Under the pieces are notes generated by a model. The model saw only the letters and a list, made by a program, of their open reading frames with translations, made no database searches and was not told the origin of the DNA. DNA of 9,515 nt from Deinococcales bacterium. GTDB lineage: Bacteria > Deinococcota > Deinococci > Deinococcales > Deinococcaceae. Location of the stretch: NCBI GenBank assembly GCA_014378225.1, contig JACMOA010000297.1, positions 1 to 9,515 on the forward strand, written 5' to 3'. Position 1 is the first letter of the stretch. Each line of letters begins with the position of its first letter. The position numbers and the translations under genes are program-made. Of this stretch, positions 1 to 6,211 are shown one piece after another.

Positions 1-157
1 ATCTGCCTAAAGCTCGAGCGGATATTGAGCTGTTGTTTATGATTTAAGAGATTAATCCTACTTTCTACACTCAACGCGGATAAAAGAAAACCAATACCTG
101 GATTATAAATCTTGATTCTGTATGGGAGGATTGTATAGTATTAAGACGAACAAAAAA

Positions 158-1033
158 CTATGGCGCTCGAGGTTCCAACTCTTTAGGTAGGTCCAAAAAT
201 TCAAAGACGTGTCCCTCTGTATCACGCACCGCCAGACCGTGTTCGTCGTGCAAATACTCGAGACCCGTACCCTCGAGCCGCACCCTAACCGCCTCAACGT
301 CGGCAAAAAAGCCCACCGTGACGTGTTCCCCACCCAGCATGTCGGCCAGACCCACCTGTGGGTCCCAGCAGTACAGCCAGCGGCGGGGCGTAAATTGACC
401 GTCCTTTTCTGCGCTCGGTCCCAGGGTGAACTGCCCGAATGCACGGTTTTCCATCTGGTCTGCAAAAGCAAAGCCATAAGCATGAGGCAGACGCTCGAGC
501 ATGTTTTCAAAACGAGTGAAAGCCAGTGCCACTTCACGCAGTCCCGCAATCGGAATGGTGCGGGCGTCCTGGGTAGGCCGCACTGGAGGAATTACAGGAA
601 AGCGCGAATCCGTTCGCTCGAGCGCCACTTCACGCAACTCGAGGCCATGACCAAAGGGGTCAAAAAAGTAGGTCCCCAGGTCTGGCTCTTCTCCCGCATT
701 GGCTAAATCAATTTCTTGCCAGTTTACCCCGTAGAGCGTGAGCAGGTTTTGCGCGTCCTGTCTGGACCCTTTGGGAATTTGTAAAGCAAAGTGAACGTGA
801 GTTCCCCCTCGAGCCTCCACCTGTTTTAGACGTTCGCTATTGCAGCGCCGGGTCAGCGGTTTCCACAGGCGCAGGCTCTGATACTCACCCACCCGCAGCT
901 CGAGGATGCCACTTTCCGGGTCATAGAGGGTGGGTTTCAACCCCAATAATCCAACATAAAAAGACTTAGCTGTTTCGAGATTCGTCACCTCGAGCGTAAG
1001 AGTCGCCAAATCCAGAATGGGACTGTTAATCAT
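158..1033 (-). CDS. Two-domain VOC (glyoxalase/extradiol dioxygenase fold) protein
   Basis: A 291-residue protein made of two tandem vicinal-oxygen-chelate modules, about residues 5-138 and 160-285. Each carries the usual pair of metal-ligand candidates: H81 (in THVHFAL) with E132 (in GHGLELREV), and H237 (in GEHVTVGFF) with E278 (in GHVFEFLD). The family covers ring-cleaving dioxygenases, glyoxalases and resistance proteins that use Fe(II), Mn(II) or Zn(II); the substrate cannot be read from the sequence. The module order and spacing resemble type I extradiol dioxygenase-like proteins. I chose the ATG at 1033 over an upstream in-frame one at 1129 because it overlaps the deaminase stop (ATGATTAA, 8-nt overlap) with a GAGGG just upstream, indicating translational coupling. 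The longer reading would run 97 nt deep into the deaminase gene. No hairpin terminator is visible in the 157 bases after its stop. Family is confident, function unknown. Confidence 0.85.
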   Translation of the reverse strand: MINSPILDLATLTLEVTNLETAKSFYVGLLGLKPTLYDPESGILELRVGEYQSLRLWKPLTRRCNSERLKQVEARGGTHVHFALQIPKGSRQDAQNLLTLYGVNWQEIDLANAGEEPDLGTYFFDPFGHGLELREVALERTDSRFPVIPPVRPTQDARTIPIAGLREVALAFTRFENMLERLPHAYGFAFADQMENRAFGQFTLGPSAEKDGQFTPRRWLYCWDPQVGLADMLGGEHVTVGFFADVEAVRVRLEGTGLEYLHDEHGLAVRDTEGHVFEFLDLPKELEPRAP

Positions 1034-1628
1034 TTTTGCCCTCGAGCACGGGTTTACAGGCTTCAGGATAGCGTTCCTGCCACATTTTCCAGCCTTCGTC
1101 TGGGTAGGCTTTGTGGGCTTCGGGCGCAAACATCGCCGCTGCTTGCGCTTCTAAATCAGGAAAAGAACACTGCGAAACAGAGGTTGCCTTGTACGCCGGA
1201 TGTTCATTCCACTTAATCATGCGCCCAGAGCCGCCCCAGGGGTCGTCAGCGGCCCACACCGCTCTGCCCAGCGCCACCATGCCAATTGCGCCACCGCACA
1301 TGATGCACGGCTCGAGCGAACTGTATAAGGTGGTATTTTCTGGGTCCTCAATCTGACCTAACCGAAAAAACGCCACCATCTCGGCGTGCGCGAAGCTGGC
1401 ATCGGCAACTTCGTGCGGCTCGGCGGGCCACTTTTCCATCACCCGGTTGCGGCCCTCGGCCAGAATTTTGCCGTCCTTGTTCACAATCACGCAGCCCACC
1501 GGAGAAGACCCCTTGGCCACGCTAATCCGACATAGCTCGAGGGTACACTCGAGGAAATAACGGTCTCCTTCGGGCGTACCTGGAATATATTTTCCTTCAG
1601 TTTGGACCTGGGTCCGTGTGGCTTCCAT
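1026..1628 (-). CDS. Cytidine/deoxycytidylate-type nucleoside deaminase (zinc)
   Basis: A 200-residue member of the CDA/CMP-dCMP deaminase superfamily, which hydrolytically removes an amino group from a base in nucleosides, free bases or tRNA. The zinc site is complete: H81-A82-E83 (FAHAEMVAF) supplies a ligand and the proton-shuttle glutamate, and P107-C108-I-M-C111 (EPCIMCGG) supplies two cysteine ligands. The N-terminal part (SSPVGCVIVN, about 41-50) is the usual first core strand. The C-terminal 70 residues, containing DPWGGSGRMIKW, are longer than in TadA, so a guanine-deaminase-like or uncharacterised nucleoside deaminase fits better than the tRNA enzyme. The ATG at 1628 was chosen because GAGG lies upstream; an in-frame TTG at 1667 would add 13 residues without a clear ribosome site. 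It is the first gene of a two-gene operon with the VOC protein, and its stop overlaps that start. The substrate is not determinable here. Confidence 0.85.
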   Translation of the reverse strand: MEATRTQVQTEGKYIPGTPEGDRYFLECTLELCRISVAKGSSPVGCVIVNKDGKILAEGRNRVMEKWPAEPHEVADASFAHAEMVAFFRLGQIEDPENTTLYSSLEPCIMCGGAIGMVALGRAVWAADDPWGGSGRMIKWNEHPAYKATSVSQCSFPDLEAQAAAMFAPEAHKAYPDEGWKMWQERYPEACKPVLEGKND

Positions 1629-1727
1629 AGGTTCTGTACCTCGTTCACAAATCAAAAGTAGTTGCAAACAGAATGCTCGAGCGGGCTGTCAGGGTCCTGA
1701 CCGGAGGCTGAGTCGAGTCTGATGAAA

Positions 1728-1763
1728 ACTTTGATAATCACTTTGAGGAGCACTTTAAACCTG
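1728..1763. repeat. Three imperfect 12-bp tandem units (ACTTT...)
   Basis: Three adjacent 12-base units begin with ACTTT at 1728, 1740 and 1752 (ACTTTGATAATC, ACTTTGAGGAGC, ACTTTAAACCTG). The first overlaps the small palindrome TGATAATCA at 1732-1740. They lie between the divergent deaminase and manganese-transporter promoters. The 12-bp period could reflect helically phased regulator sites, or chance. Only the spacing and the shared ACTTT are directly visible. Confidence 0.35.
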
Positions 1764-1810
1764 CGCTGAAGCGAAATCTCTAAATTTTTAAGAAAACCAC
1801 AGCTCACACT

Positions 1811-1828
1811 ACCCTTGTTACCCTTGTC
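1811..1828. repeat. 9-bp tandem duplication ACCCTTGTt/c
   Basis: ACCCTTGTT at 1811-1819 is followed at once by ACCCTTGTC at 1820-1828. The second copy supplies TTGTCA (1824-1829), a plausible -35 hexamer for the transporter operon. With 17-bp spacing the -10 position falls at 1847-1852, inside the DtxR-type operator; the hexamer there (TAACCT) is a weak match. Confidence 0.4.
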
Positions 1829-1839
1829 AAAATTCTTTT

Positions 1840-1855
1840 TTTAGGCTAACCTAAA
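1840..1855. promoter_or_regulatory. DtxR/MntR/IdeR-type operator upstream of the Mn transporter operon
   Basis: TTTAGGCTAACCTAAA is an inverted repeat (TTTAGG / CCTAAA around CTAA). Its core TTAGGCTAACCTAA is identical to the right 14 bases of the classical DtxR/IdeR consensus (TTAGGTTAGGCTAACCTAA). It lies 45-60 bases upstream of the chosen sitA start and over the expected -10 region, the arrangement used when a metal-loaded regulator blocks transcription. Since the operon encodes a manganese-type transporter, a Mn(II)-responsive DtxR-family repressor is the likely binder. The match is seen; the regulator identity is inferred. Confidence 0.8.
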
Positions 1856-1899
1856 CCATGATTACTCGAAGAGAAACCCTCGAGTGCAAGGACCTAACT

Positions 1900-2817
1900 A
1901 TGATTCATAAACCCCTTCTTCTAGCCCGCTCGAGTGTGGTGTTGAGTGCCGCACTTGTGCTCTCAAGCTACAACACAGCAGAGGCCCAGAGCCAGAAAAA
2001 AGTTGTAGCGACTACCTTCACCATTTTGGCTGACATGGCCCGTAACGTGGCTGGAGACAAGCTCGAGGTGGTCAGCATCACCAAACCGGGCGCGGAAATT
2101 CACGGCTATCAACCCACGCCCAGCGATATCGTCAAGACGGGACGCGCAGATTTACTGCTCTACAACGGCCTCAACCTTGAGCGTTGGTTTGAAAAGTTCT
2201 ATGGTCAGATGAAAGACGTTCCTCGAGCGGTGCTGACTGACGGCATCACACCCATGAACATCAACGCAGACGCTTACAAGGGCAAGCCCAACCCACACGC
2301 CTGGATGTCGCCTAAAAACGGTCTAATTTACGTGGAGAACATTCGCAAGGCGTTTGTGAAACTGGACCCGGCCAACGCCGCCAGCTTCAACGCAAACGCC
2401 AAAACCTACAGCGCCAGACTGCGGAAAGTAGACGCCAATTTGCGCTCAAGCCTGGGTAAAATTCCTACCACGCAACGGGCGCTGGTGAGCTGTGAGGGTG
2501 CGTTTTCCTATCCGGCCAGGGATTATGGACTCCAGGAATACTACCTCTGGCCGGTCAACGCCGACGAGCAGGGCACTCCGCGCCAGATTCAGCGCACCAT
2601 TGACGCGGTTCGCAAAAATAAAATTCCGGCTGTCTTTTGTGAAAGCACCGTCAACGGCAACGGAATGCGGCAGGTGGCCCAGGAAACTGGCTCGAGGTAC
2701 GCGGGTCTGCTGTTTGTGGATTCGCTCAGCGACGATAAGGGACCGGTTCCCACTTATCTGAAACTGCTCGAGCACTTTGCCCGGACCTTGAGTGCGGGTC
2801 TGGTAGGAGGAAATTAA
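1900..2817 (+). CDS. sitA: Manganese/iron ABC transporter substrate-binding protein (SitA/MntC/PsaA type)
   Basis: Extracytoplasmic metal-binding protein of cluster A-I, 305 residues. The four expected metal ligands are present: H68 (EIHGYQP), H133 (NPHAWMS), E199 (SCEGAFSY) and D274 (FVDSLSD). The His-His-Glu-Asp set is that of PsaA/MntC/SitA proteins, which carry Mn(II) and sometimes Fe(II). Zinc proteins (ZnuA) have a third histidine and a His-rich loop, both absent here. The N-terminus is a cleavable signal peptide ending AEA at about residue 29, with no lipobox cysteine, so it appears soluble or otherwise tethered. I chose the ATG at 1900, which has AAGGA 7 bases upstream. An in-frame ATG at 1858 would start two bases after the operator, lacks a ribosome site and would spoil the signal peptide with charged residues. 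One base separates its stop from the ATPase gene. Confident on family and metal class; the symbol could equally be mntC or psaA. Confidence 0.9.
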   Translation: MIHKPLLLARSSVVLSAALVLSSYNTAEAQSQKKVVATTFTILADMARNVAGDKLEVVSITKPGAEIHGYQPTPSDIVKTGRADLLLYNGLNLERWFEKFYGQMKDVPRAVLTDGITPMNINADAYKGKPNPHAWMSPKNGLIYVENIRKAFVKLDPANAASFNANAKTYSARLRKVDANLRSSLGKIPTTQRALVSCEGAFSYPARDYGLQEYYLWPVNADEQGTPRQIQRTIDAVRKNKIPAVFCESTVNGNGMRQVAQETGSRYAGLLFVDSLSDDKGPVPTYLKLLEHFARTLSAGLVGGN

Positions 2818-2818
2818 A

Positions 2819-3610
2819 ATGCTGAACGCCCATACTTCCGCTCGAGCGCCCTTTCCACAGGCTCACTCTTCTGGGCCGAGTCTGAAAGTGGAACGGGTCA
2901 ACGTGGCTTACAGTGAAGGGAAATTAGCGCTGCGCGACGCCAGTCTCACCCTCGAGCACGGGTCCATCTGTGGACTGATTGGCCTGAACGGCTCTGGTAA
3001 AAGCACACTGTTCAAGACCATCATGGGCTTTCTGAACCCACTGTCTGGCACGGTGACGGTCTTGGGGCGCTCGAGCCGCGAAGCTCAAAAAGCGGGGCAG
3101 GTGTCCTACGTACCACAAAGCGAAGAAGTGGATTGGAACTTTCCGGTTAGCGTGTGGGACGTAGTTTTGATGGGACGTTACGGACACATGAACCGCCTGC
3201 GGATTCCCAAAAAACAGGACCTCGAGATTGCCAGGGATAGCCTCGAGCGGGTGGGCATGACCGCTTTCAAGGACCGTCAGATTGGGGAGCTTTCCGGCGG
3301 TCAGCGCAAACGCGCTTTTCTGGCCAGGGCGTTAGCTCAACAGGGCCAGGTGATGTTACTAGACGAACCGTTTGGCGGGGTGGACGCCACCACCGAAGAA
3401 GTGATTATCCGACTCCTGACCGAACTCAAAAATGCGGGCCATACCGTACTGATTTCCACCCACGATTTGGATAGCGTGCGCTCGTTTTGCGACACCGTGG
3501 CCCTGATTGCGGGCCGCACCGTGCTCGAGTACGGACCCACCGAGCAGGTTTTTACCCCAGACAATTTGATGCGGGTGTTTGGCGGCGCGGCCTCACACGC
3601 AGCGTCTTAA
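2819..3610 (+). CDS. sitB: Manganese/iron ABC transporter ATP-binding protein (SitB/MntA type)
   Basis: Cytoplasmic ATPase of the metal importer, 263 residues. All nucleotide-binding motifs are intact: Walker A G55-LNGSGKS-T63, Q-loop Q100, signature LSGGQ at 158-162, Walker B VMLLDEP at 178-184, and switch histidine H215 in ISTHDL. The segment after the Q-loop (about 104-124, EVDWNFPVSVWDVV then LMGRYGHM) is characteristic of manganese/zinc-family ATPases such as SitB, YfeB and MntA. An about 20-residue N-terminal extension rich in Ser, Pro and Ala precedes the first beta strand. AGGAGG at 2805-2810, inside the end of the sitA gene, lies 8 bases before the ATG. It is the middle gene of the three-gene operon, and 12 bases separate its stop from the permease. 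Confidence 0.93.
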   Translation: MLNAHTSARAPFPQAHSSGPSLKVERVNVAYSEGKLALRDASLTLEHGSICGLIGLNGSGKSTLFKTIMGFLNPLSGTVTVLGRSSREAQKAGQVSYVPQSEEVDWNFPVSVWDVVLMGRYGHMNRLRIPKKQDLEIARDSLERVGMTAFKDRQIGELSGGQRKRAFLARALAQQGQVMLLDEPFGGVDATTEEVIIRLLTELKNAGHTVLISTHDLDSVRSFCDTVALIAGRTVLEYGPTEQVFTPDNLMRVFGGAASHAAS

Positions 3611-3622
3611 GGAGGCTCGAGC

Positions 3623-4546
3623 ATGGATATCGCCCAATTTTTTCAACAAGCTATCGCACCGTTTACTTACGGCTTCATGGTCAAGGCCACCCTGGTGAGC
3701 GCCCTGACTGGGGCCATCTGCGCGGTTTTGTCGTGTTACGTGATTCTCAAGGGTTGGTCTTTGATGGGAGACGCCGTTTCACACAGTGTTTTGCCTGGTG
3801 TGGTTATTGCCTATCTGGTGGGTCTGCCTTTTACGGTGGGCGCGTTTGCTTTTGGACTGCTTTCGGTGGTCTCTATCGGGTACATCAAATCACGCTCGAG
3901 GGTCAAAGAAGATACCGTGATTGGGGTGGTCTTTACCACGCTTTTTGCACTGGGTCTGGTGATGATTTCTAAAGTCTCGAGCGAGGTCCACCTGTCGCAC
4001 ATTCTGTTCGGCGACGTGCTGGGCATCAGTGATGGCGATGTACTGCAAACCGTCATCGTGGGAACGCTCACCCTGACTGGGGTGTTGATGTTCCGTAAGG
4101 ATTTGCTGCTGTTCTGCTTCGACCCTACCCATGCCCGCTCTATCGGCCTGAATACCACGTTTCTGTATTACGCGCTGCTCACGGTACTGGCCCTGACCAT
4201 CGTAACCGCGCTGCAAACAGTGGGCATTATTTTGGTGGTCGCTATGCTGGTGACACCCGGAGCTACCGCTTACCTGCTAACCGACAAATTTAGCAAAATG
4301 CTGGTTATTGCCGCCGCCTCGAGCGTGTTTTGTGGGGTGGTGGGAACCTACATCAGCTACTTTCTGGACGGAGCCACCGGAGGCTGCATTGTGGTGCTGC
4401 AAGGCATTTTATTCATGCTGGCTTTTTTCTTTGCACCCAAACACGGAATGCTGGCCAAAAGCCGGGAGCGCCGTAAAAGCCAACTCGAGGACGTACTCGA
4501 GCGGGGAAATCTGCCCTCGAGCGCTGGAGGAATGGGCAACGATTGA
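3623..4546 (+). CDS. sitC: Manganese/iron ABC transporter permease (SitC/MntB type)
   Basis: Inner-membrane permease of the metal importer, 307 residues with about eight to nine hydrophobic segments covering residues 20-275. It has the family-typical GDAVSHSVLPGV at 49-60 in a cytoplasmic loop, and LVVAMLVTPGATAYLL in the second half, both usual in SitC/ZnuB/PsaB permeases. The last 35 residues are charged and likely cytoplasmic. AAGGAGG at 3609-3615 overlaps the sitB stop, and the seven bases between it and the ATG include a complete CTCGAG, so the genome-wide hexamer sits in the ribosome-site spacer. The stop codon lies within the first copy of a 26-bp tandem repeat. It is the last gene of the operon, followed by a strong hairpin terminator. 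A SitD-like second permease is absent, as in MntABC systems. Confidence 0.92.
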   Translation: MDIAQFFQQAIAPFTYGFMVKATLVSALTGAICAVLSCYVILKGWSLMGDAVSHSVLPGVVIAYLVGLPFTVGAFAFGLLSVVSIGYIKSRSRVKEDTVIGVVFTTLFALGLVMISKVSSEVHLSHILFGDVLGISDGDVLQTVIVGTLTLTGVLMFRKDLLLFCFDPTHARSIGLNTTFLYYALLTVLALTIVTALQTVGIILVVAMLVTPGATAYLLTDKFSKMLVIAAASSVFCGVVGTYISYFLDGATGGCIVVLQGILFMLAFFFAPKHGMLAKSRERRKSQLEDVLERGNLPSSAGGMGND

Positions 4547-4593
4547 ACTCGAGTGGGTGTCCATGCAATTGAACTCGAGTGGGTGTCCATGCA
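4542..4593. repeat. 26-bp perfect tandem duplication at the end of the Mn operon
   Basis: Two identical 26-base units occupy 4542-4567 and 4568-4593, followed by the first three bases of a third. Each begins ATTGAACTCGAGTGGG, ends GTCCATGCA and contains one CTCGAG. The first copy includes the permease stop codon TGA (4544-4546); the second is untranslated. Perfect identity suggests a recent slippage or duplication event. Confidence 0.9.
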
Positions 4594-4598
4594 ATTAC

Positions 4599-4637
4599 AA
4601 AAAATGCTGCGCTCGAGTCTCGAGAGCAGCATTTTTT
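4599..4637. terminator. Bidirectional intrinsic terminator between sitC and the rhodopsin operon
   Basis: A perfect 12-bp stem, AAAAAATGCTGC (4599-4610) with GCAGCATTTTTT (4626-4637), closes a 15-base loop that itself holds two CTCGAG copies separated by one T. Those two palindromes can pair to extend the hairpin by about five more base pairs. The A-tract on one side and T-tract on the other let it work in both directions, fitting its place between convergent genes. Confidence 0.9.
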
Positions 4638-4655
4638 GATAGGAATTTTTTCAGG

Positions 4656-4880
4656 TCAGGGTTTATCTTGCGCGGTGCCGACTAAGTACATGTACCCAGC
4701 AAGCAACAGCATCAGCGCAGTATAAATCAGGCGAAGTCCCAGCAGGTTTTTCCCACCAAAGCCCACGAAGTAGTCAAAAGCTAACGCTGCCAAAACCAGT
4801 AGAGCAAGAACCCAGCCCACCGCGTACTGATGCTGTGCGATGAAACGGCGCAATTGCGGTAATGCTGTGACTCTAGTCAT
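4656..4880 (-). CDS. Small two-helix membrane protein encoded with the rhodopsin
   Basis: A 74-residue protein I do not recognise. The first 17 residues are basic and polar (MTRVTALPQLRRFIAQHQ), followed by a hydrophobic helix at about 20-38, a short glycine-rich turn (VGFGGKN, 39-45) and a second helix at about 48-68, ending in a polar tail. Both ends are predicted cytoplasmic by the positive-inside rule. The ATG at 4880 was chosen because GGAGG lies six bases upstream; an in-frame TTG at 4901 overlapping the rhodopsin stop would add seven residues. Only 17 bases separate it from the rhodopsin stop, so the two are almost surely co-transcribed. A role in rhodopsin assembly, oligomerisation or lipid packing is possible but purely inferential. 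It contains no CTCGAG, unlike the genes outside this operon. Confidence 0.7.
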   Translation of the reverse strand: MTRVTALPQLRRFIAQHQYAVGWVLALLVLAALAFDYFVGFGGKNLLGLRLIYTALMLLLAGYMYLVGTAQDKP

Positions 4881-4897
4881 TTGAAACCTCCAGACCT

Positions 4898-5809
4898 TCA
4901 ATCACTTGCCAGCGCGACTTCCCCATTCCTAACATTGCCATCGGCTTTCATTTTTTCAATGGCAAAAAAGTAAATCAGGGTGCCAAAAGCTGCTTTGGCC
5001 AGAATATCTGCCAGGGTATATCCCACCTGCACCGCAATAATTCCGCTGGCCGAGAGACCGCCCAAGATGACAGGCAACAGGTAAGCAATCGGGTAAAAGC
5101 CCCAGGAAGCGAACAGCAGCAAGCGAAGGTTACGAACCAGCACCTGAACACGTTCGGATTGTTGGGCCAACGACTTACCTAGCTCCACAAATAGGGTGTA
5201 AACGATGTACACAAACGGAATGGTGCTCAGCGTACCCCACAGCAGGCGGGTTCCGGTATCAAACGACACTTCGCCGGGGTAGCCCAACACAATCATGGCG
5301 AAAGCAGCAATCACCAGGCGTCCAATCATTCCTGACACCACGTTGCTGGCTAGGGCCAAAACGGCTACGGTTTCCACCAGCAGGAGTGGCACGGTGAGTA
5401 TCCAGTCTGCATAGCGGTAAGCGTCGTTAAAAGGTACTCCAGTGGCTCGGTATACCCCGTCGGTGAGGGCGTAAGCCTCGTTCCAGGAGTTGAAGATGCG
5501 GAAGTAGTGGTAGCAGGCCACCGCCACTACTAACGCTGATACCAACATAGCGGGCTGATACTTGGCGCTCAAATTTTGCCGCCCCAGCACAAAGAAGATG
5601 AACGATGCGCCCATCGTGGCGATGGTGATAGAGAGCATCTGGTACACCAGCAAAAACTGGCTTGAGGTAAGCTCGAGCGGCTTTGGAAGCGGCTGTACCG
5701 GGGCGTCGGTGGGCTGAACCCCCGCTGTCGCTAGAGCTGCGCCCGCTAAAGCGAACAGGCCCATCATCGCTACCTTGCTTATGACCGACGGAACAATGGA
5801 CTTCTTCAC
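4898..5809 (-). CDS. Xanthorhodopsin-type light-driven proton pump
   Basis: A seven-helix microbial rhodopsin of 303 residues, close in motifs to Gloeobacter rhodopsin and xanthorhodopsin. Helix C (YRYADWILTVPLLLVE) gives R132, D135 (proton acceptor), T139 and E146 (proton donor), the DTE set of outward proton pumps. L143 is the spectral-tuning position and predicts green absorption. K272 in ADILAK is the retinal Schiff-base lysine, with D268 one turn before it. H101 (YHYFRIF) matches the histidine that hydrogen-bonds the acceptor aspartate. G192 (LLWGTLST) occupies the site whose glycine opens the carotenoid-antenna fenestration in xanthorhodopsins. The start is GTG at 5809, with AGGAGGAG six bases upstream; an upstream ATG at 5953 would add 48 residues unlike the family. 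Residues 1-30 resemble a cleavable leader. Odd: alanine follows the Schiff-base lysine where Gloeobacter rhodopsin has proline. The gene holds one CTCGAG, far fewer than its neighbours. Confidence 0.95.
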   Translation of the reverse strand: MKKSIVPSVISKVAMMGLFALAGAALATAGVQPTDAPVQPLPKPLELTSSQFLLVYQMLSITIATMGASFIFFVLGRQNLSAKYQPAMLVSALVVAVACYHYFRIFNSWNEAYALTDGVYRATGVPFNDAYRYADWILTVPLLLVETVAVLALASNVVSGMIGRLVIAAFAMIVLGYPGEVSFDTGTRLLWGTLSTIPFVYIVYTLFVELGKSLAQQSERVQVLVRNLRLLLFASWGFYPIAYLLPVILGGLSASGIIAVQVGYTLADILAKAAFGTLIYFFAIEKMKADGNVRNGEVALASD

Positions 5810-5850
5810 ACGTCTCCTCCTAAAACACCAGAATTTAGACAAGACAAAAT

Positions 5851-5870
5851 GAACCTCACCATTAAGGTTC
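5851..5870. promoter_or_regulatory. 6-bp inverted repeat in the rhodopsin leader
   Basis: GAACCT (5851-5856) and AGGTTC (5865-5870) are exact inverted copies separated by eight bases, 42-61 bases upstream of the rhodopsin start. It could be a small leader hairpin or a protein site. It does not pair with the ribosome site, so it is not an obvious translational switch. Confidence 0.4.
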
Positions 5871-5884
5871 TGTTTATCGAAGTC

Positions 5885-5915
5885 AGGACTAGTGTTACGC
5901 GATAAGATTAGTCCT
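5885..5915. promoter_or_regulatory. 7-bp inverted repeat upstream of rhodopsin, candidate operator
   Basis: AGGACTA (5885-5891) and TAGTCCT (5909-5915) are exact inverted copies around a 17-base spacer, so the half-site centres are 24 bp apart. It sits 76-106 bases upstream of the rhodopsin start, in or near the expected promoter. No named regulator is recognised from the half-site. Confidence 0.45.
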
Positions 5916-5991
5916 CTGAACACGCCATCGACAACGGATATACTACAATTCACGTTTTTCTCGTACTATAAACCCACAGAAGATGTATCTT

Positions 5992-6131
5992 ATGCCGTTT
6001 AGGGGTTGACACGCCATGTGGGACGAGGGGTCCGAATGGAACAGGAGTTTTTTGTCGTGTTTTTGACGCGGCTCGAGTTACTTCATTTTTTGGCCTGCGT
6101 GCTGCACGCTTCCTGAACCCCTAAACGGCAT
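5992..6131. mobile_element. MITE-like element with 16-bp terminal inverted repeats
   Basis: ATGCCGTTTAGGGGTT (5992-6007) is repeated exactly in inverted orientation at 6116-6131, enclosing 108 bp with no usable reading frame. The direct repeat ATCTT flanks both ends (5987-5991 and 6132-6136), as expected for a 5-bp target duplication. The 140-bp size, non-coding interior and duplicated target are what a miniature inverted-repeat transposable element looks like. The interior has one CTCGAG (6072-6077) and a small palindrome GCGTGC-T-GCACGC (6097-6109). The parent transposase family is not identifiable from the ends. The arms would also form a long hairpin if transcribed, so a structured RNA is an alternative. 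Confidence 0.7.
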
Positions 6132-6211
6132 ATCTTGTATTACATATTTTGAGGTTTAAAACTTGTGATTCGTTTCCCTGCAATTAGTGCAGTTCGAGCC
6201 ATCACACATCC

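Noticed and set aside
3..47. Possible C-terminal end of a gene entering from the left (plus strand, ending ELLFMI then TAA)
   Set aside because: Only 14 codons are visible with no recognisable motif; all frames close soon, so a real gene end cannot be told from chance.
209..706. 165-residue plus-strand frame opposite the VOC gene
   Set aside because: The minus strand encodes two intact VOC modules; the plus frame shows no family pattern.
3811..4216. Antisense frames inside the permease
   Set aside because: Both are Arg/Thr/Gln-rich and overlap a clear membrane protein gene; no independent evidence.
5810..5953. 48-residue N-terminal extension of the rhodopsin from an upstream ATG
   Set aside because: It reads through the AGGAGGAG ribosome site (giving RRRR), lacks similarity to known rhodopsin N-termini, and the GTG at 5809 has ideal spacing.
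6006..6040. TTGACA inside the MITE-like element as an inward or outward promoter
   Set aside because: No acceptable -10 hexamer lies 15-19 bases downstream.
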